Shown: piece after piece, positions 6,037 through 8,403 of the stretch | Layout of the letters: each line of letters opens with the position of its first letter | Numbering within the stretch: the stretch's first letter is position 1 | Source of the DNA: Actinomycetota bacterium | Lineage (GTDB): Bacteria; Actinomycetota; Thermoleophilia; Gaiellales; Gaiellaceae | Assembly: GCA_005884155.1 (NCBI GenBank) | Contig: VAXD01000070.1 | Location: forward strand, 4,159 to 12,561 | DNA: 8,403 nucleotides | Reading direction: 5' to 3' | Made by a program: the position numbers and the translations under genes | The notes under the pieces: model-generated | Seen by the model: only the letters and a program-made list of their open reading frames with translations | The model's database searches: none | Told to the model about the DNA's origin: nothing

Positions 6037-6059
6037 GCGGCGGGCGGCCAGGGACGTCG

Positions 6060-7166
6060 GTGCGCGAGATTCCGCTCGCGCGACCGCTGTTGGACGAGCG
6101 CGAAGAAGAGCTCGTCCTCGAGGTGCTGCGCTCGGGGCGGCTCTCGCTCGGCCCGACGATCGACCGCTTCGAGGAGCTGCTGGCCGAGCGCATCGGAGCG
6201 CCGTACGTCGCGGCCGTCTCGAGCGGAACCGCCGGCCTCCACCTGCTTGCACACATCGCCGGGCTCGGGCCGGGCGACGAGGCGATCACGTCGCCGATCT
6301 CGTTCGCCTCGAGCGCGAACTGCTTCATCTTCGGCGGCGCGACGCCGGTTTTCGCGGACGTCGACCCGCGCACGCTGAATCTCGATCCGGCGGCGGTCGA
6401 GGCGGCCGTCACGCCGCGGACGAAAGCTCTCGTGGCGGTCGATATGTTCGGCTATCCCTGCGAGCTCGACGAGCTGCGGGCGATCTGCGAGCGGCATGCA
6501 CTGGTGCTGATCGAGGACGCGGCGGAGGCGCTCGGAGCCGAGTACAAGGGCCGCCCGATCGGCTCGCACGGCCCGTCCGGTGTCTTCGGCTTCTATCCGA
6601 ACAAGCAGCTCGCGACCGGCGAGGGCGGCGTCGTGTTCACGCATTCCGAGGAGGAGTGGCGGCTCGTTCGCAGCTTGCGCAACCAAGGTCGCGACTACGA
6701 GGGCGGCGGATGGTTCCATCACGTGCGGGTCGGCTGGAACTACCGCTGGACAGACGTCCAGGCCGCGATCGGGATCGCCCAGCTGGAGAAGCTCGATCGG
6801 CTGCTCGCGCTGCGGTCAGAGGTGGCGGCGCGGTATGACGCGCTCCTCGACGGGAGCGGCATCGAGCCGCTCTGCCCGGACGACGTCGACCACCGCCGCT
6901 CGTGGTTCGTCTACGTCGTGAAGGTGCCGGAAGGCGTGGATCGCGACCGCGTCATGGAGCGCTTGCGCGCGGAGGGAATCGGAACCGCCGACTACGTTCC
7001 TTGCGTGCACCTACAGCCGTACATGCGTGAGACCTACGGCTTCCGCGAAGGCACGTGCCCGGTCGCCGAGGCGGCGGCCGCGCGCACGCTCGCGCTGCCG
7101 TTCTACCCGCAGCTCGAGCAAGAGGACCAGCAGCGCGTGGCCGGCGCGCTCCGCGCCGCGCTCTAG
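6060..7166 (+). CDS. DegT/DnrJ/EryC1/StrS-family aminotransferase
   Basis: A 368-residue fold type I PLP aminotransferase of the sugar-aminotransferase family, which usually aminates nucleotide-linked keto-sugars for cell-surface polysaccharides, glycans or antibiotics. The N-terminus (REIPLARPLL, then EVLRSGRLSLGPTIDRFE) is family-typical. SSGTAGLHLL binds the cofactor phosphate, IEDAAEALGAEYKG carries the Asp that contacts the PLP ring nitrogen, and the Schiff-base lysine is K182 in FYPNKQLATGEGG. The C-terminal HLQPYMRETYGFREGTCPVAE block is typical of the group. I chose GTG 6060 (AGGGA 5 bases upstream, normal length of about 370); GTG 6033 in the same frame, coupled to the short upstream frame, is the alternative. 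No sugar-nucleotide genes are adjacent, so the substrate is unknown. It lies 178 bases after ilvE on the same strand. Confidence 0.93.
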   Translation: MREIPLARPLLDEREEELVLEVLRSGRLSLGPTIDRFEELLAERIGAPYVAAVSSGTAGLHLLAHIAGLGPGDEAITSPISFASSANCFIFGGATPVFADVDPRTLNLDPAAVEAAVTPRTKALVAVDMFGYPCELDELRAICERHALVLIEDAAEALGAEYKGRPIGSHGPSGVFGFYPNKQLATGEGGVVFTHSEEEWRLVRSLRNQGRDYEGGGWFHHVRVGWNYRWTDVQAAIGIAQLEKLDRLLALRSEVAARYDALLDGSGIEPLCPDDVDHRRSWFVYVVKVPEGVDRDRVMERLRAEGIGTADYVPCVHLQPYMRETYGFREGTCPVAEAAAARTLALPFYPQLEQEDQQRVAGALRAAL

Positions 7167-7387
7167 CCGGCTTCCCCGGCCCTGGCGACGAGCCGGTCAC
7201 TCGCCTGACCTGTGGACGAATCGGCACAGAAGAATCACGAAGCCGTGACAGACACGCGCGACGGGCGGGCGGTAACGTCGTCCACGAGGGTGGCGGGCAT
7301 TCATCCCCACCCTTTGATTGGGTGGGGGTGCACGGGTAGGCGTGGCCTTCTTGCCTGCACGCACGGTGGAGCGGGGATAATCCCCGC
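7167..7387. other. Intergenic region with several inverted repeats
   Basis: No coding region is convincing here. After the DegT-type stop there is a short GCCGG/CCGGC hairpin (7166-7180) without a U-run. Next comes a cluster of G/C-rich inverted repeats (7282-7330), and finally the palindromic promoter in front of the RemA-like gene. Open frames crossing it on either strand have no recognisable content. Confidence 0.6.
7282..7330 (+). repeat. Mutually exclusive hairpins (three-arm inverted repeat)
   Basis: AGGGTGG (7287-7293) can pair with CCACCCT (7307-7313), or CCCCACCC (7305-7312) can pair with GGGTGGGG (7320-7327) around the loop TTTGATT. The second hairpin extends to 11 bp through 7302-7304 with 7328-7330, counting one T-G pair. 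The middle arm is shared, so only one can form. A small CCAC-GAGG-GTGG hairpin (7282-7293) competes as well. Possible roles are a weak terminator for the DegT-type gene (TTTGATT follows the first hairpin) or a switch or operator region. Confidence 0.5.
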
Positions 7388-7388
7388 A
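7351..7388 (+). promoter_or_regulatory. Palindromic promoter of the RemA-like gene (leaderless)
   Basis: GATAAT at 7376-7381 is a near-consensus -10 box, 6 bases before the ATG at 7388, so transcription would start at the start codon. TTGCCT (7351-7356) is a possible -35 at a 19-base spacing. The -10 sits inside the perfect 17-base palindrome GCGGGGATAATCCCCGC (7371-7387), which would suit a dimeric repressor. No Shine-Dalgarno is present. Confidence 0.55.
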
Positions 7389-7744
7389 TGGCTGACGGCA
7401 ACCGGATGGTCTTTCTCGGGTTCGGCAAATACGCGCGCGCCGACAAGATCTACGCGATCGAGCCGATCCGCGACGATCGCCGTGGGCACGGCCGCCGTAC
7501 GCTCGTCTGGGTCGAGGGCGTGAGCGAGCCGATCGTCGCCTCGCGCACCGAGCGCACGATCCTCGCAGACATGGGCGAGGACTCGGCCCTGCGCAAGCCA
7601 CTCCTCGACGATGCGCTCGACCTCGCCGAGCGCCTTGCCGAGCAGTCCCAGAGCGGCAAGGTCGACCTGGCCGACCTCGGCCGCCGCGCGCGCCGCCTCC
7701 TCGAGGCCACGTCCCGCGCGGACTACGCTGAGAAGCTCTTCTAG
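7388..7744 (+). CDS. Small protein with RemA-like (DUF370-like) N-terminal half
   Basis: A 118-residue protein. Its first ~60 residues resemble the RemA/DUF370 fold: a strand VFLGFGKYARADKIYAIEPI (RemA has a similar GFGN...ANRI...I opening), then GHGRRTLVWVEG, where RemA has its DNA-binding GRRTR segment, and VASRTERTILADM near the end. R36-R37 would match the two arginines needed for DNA binding in Bacillus RemA. The C-terminal ~55 residues (RKPLLDDALDLAERLAEQ onward) are predicted helical and have no RemA counterpart. RemA is a ring-forming DNA-binding regulator; a similar role here is inferred from resemblance by eye and is not certain. The ATG follows directly on a palindromic promoter and has no ribosome binding site, so it is probably leaderless. 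The MFS gene follows after 5 bases, suggesting a joint transcript. Confidence 0.8.
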   Translation: MADGNRMVFLGFGKYARADKIYAIEPIRDDRRGHGRRTLVWVEGVSEPIVASRTERTILADMGEDSALRKPLLDDALDLAERLAEQSQSGKVDLADLGRRARRLLEATSRADYAEKLF

Positions 7745-7749
7745 CCCAC

Positions 7750-8403
7750 TTGGAGCCCTCAGAGATCCGCGAGCCCGGTCTGCTGCGCCGGCTCGCAGTC
7801 GATCTCGGCCCGCTTCGCCGCTACCCCGCCTTCCGCCGGCTGTTCATCGGCCAGACGATCTCGACCTTCGGCAGTGAGATCGCCGCCGTTGCCGCGCCCT
7901 ACCAGCTCTACAGCCTGACCCACTCGACGCTCCAGGTCGGCCTGCTCTCGCTCTGCGAGCTCTTCCCGCTGCTGACGCTCACGATCGCGGGCGGGGCGAT
8001 CGCAGACGCCGTCGACCGCCGCCGCCTGCTCCTGATCACCGAGACGCTGCTCCCGCTCGTCGCCCTCGGCTTCGCCTTCAACGCGGCGATCCCCCACCCG
8101 CGCGTGTGGGCGATCTACGTGCTGGTGACGCTCGCGATGTCGTTCTTCTCCCTCGGCGTCGCCGGCATGAACACGGTCATTCCTCGCCTGGTGGAGCCGC
8201 ACGAGCTCCTGACCGCGAACGCGATCGAGAACGTCTACGGGAGCATGACCAGCGTCGCGGGCCCGGCGCTCGGCGGCGCCCTGATCGCACTACTCGGCCT
8301 GACCGGTGCCTACGTGCTCGACGCCGCCACCTTCATCGCCTCGCTCTGGTCGGTCTGGCGCCTGCCGACGATGGCCCCCGCGCACGACGCCGAGCGGCCG
8401 AGC
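7750..8403 (+). CDS. MFS transporter, N-terminal part (EntS/DHA3-like exporter)
   Basis: The gene continues beyond the window; 218 codons are visible. It encodes an inner-membrane major-facilitator protein of the MFS_3/EntS (enterobactin exporter, multidrug) type. A short cytosolic N-terminus leads to TM1 (FRRLFIGQTISTFGSEIAAVAAPYQLY spans about 30-56). TM2 is followed by motif A as GGAIADAVDRRR. TM3 (LLPLVALGFAF), TM4 (YVLVTLAMSFFSLGVAGM) and the paired TM5-6 segment (SVAGPALGGALIALLGLTG) follow. The PRLVEPHELLTANA stretch between TM4 and TM5 is common in this group. The TTG at 7750 is the only plausible start: a TGA closes the frame at 7729-7731. It lies 5 bases after the RemA-like stop, without a clear ribosome binding site, so translation is probably coupled. 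The substrate cannot be told. Confidence 0.9.
   Translation, partial: MEPSEIREPGLLRRLAVDLGPLRRYPAFRRLFIGQTISTFGSEIAAVAAPYQLYSLTHSTLQVGLLSLCELFPLLTLTIAGGAIADAVDRRRLLLITETLLPLVALGFAFNAAIPHPRVWAIYVLVTLAMSFFSLGVAGMNTVIPRLVEPHELLTANAIENVYGSMTSVAGPALGGALIALLGLTGAYVLDAATFIASLWSVWRLPTMAPAHDAERPS

Noticed and set aside
5751..6059. In-frame upstream extension of the DegT-type aminotransferase into ilvE
   Set aside because: The extra ~100 residues are Arg/Pro/Ser-rich shadow sequence; the conserved N-terminus begins at REIPLARP just after GTG 6060.
4424..6412. Very long open frame (662 codons) on the minus strand
   Set aside because: It runs antisense across the ybaK-like gene, ilvE and part of the DegT-type gene. 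All three have intact family motifs on the plus strand, while this frame has none.
7166..7180. GCCGG-CTTCC-CCGGC hairpin as a terminator for the DegT-type gene
   Set aside because: The stem is only 5 bp and no U-run follows it.
1..8403. CRISPR array, insertion sequence, tRNA or rRNA gene
   Set aside because: No regularly spaced repeats, transposase motifs, terminal inverted repeats or cloverleaf-like segments were found on either strand by eye.

Overview
The DNA is very GC-rich, with third codon positions almost always G or C, GTG and TTG starts, and strong AAAGGAGG-type ribosome binding sites next to apparently leaderless starts. Together with the gene families present, this points to a high-GC actinobacterium, most likely of the Thermoleophilia type (inference from style and gene content, not a database match). 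The window begins inside one gene and ends inside another. It holds no rRNA, tRNA, insertion sequence or CRISPR array that I can see.

Layout: (1) 2-1965, plus strand: the 3' end of a class V aminotransferase overlapping serA (3-phosphoglycerate dehydrogenase) by 4 bases, a serine-synthesis pair. (2) 2013-2642, plus: a glyoxalase/VOC-like protein whose first beta strand lies upstream of the only conventional start codon. (3) 2663-4383, minus: a 111-residue Cys/His protein of unknown function, followed by a T-box riboswitch and an archaeal-type, probably non-discriminating aspartyl-tRNA synthetase. (4) 4431-7166, plus: a YbaK-type aminoacyl-tRNA editing protein, the branched-chain aminotransferase ilvE, a possible short basic reading frame, and a DegT/DnrJ/EryC1 aminotransferase. 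(5) 7167-7387: a hairpin-rich intergenic region ending in a perfect palindrome that contains a -10 box. (6) 7388-8403, plus: a small protein resembling RemA (DUF370), then the N-terminal half of a major-facilitator drug/siderophore exporter.

The common theme is amino-acid supply and its coupling to translation: serine synthesis, tRNA-Asp charging under tRNA-sensing control, clearance of mischarged tRNA, and branched-chain amino acid transamination.

The most notable item is the T-box in front of aspS. It can be folded from the sequence: a very short stem I with a GAC (Asp) specifier, a CCGUCAUC F-box-like element, a stem III, a UGGCACC bulge between two perfect helices (matching the G73-CCA end of tRNA-Asp), and a mutually exclusive 7+8 bp sequestrator that hides the Shine-Dalgarno sequence. 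This is the translational T-box design of actinobacterial ileS, here placed on an archaeal-type aspS.
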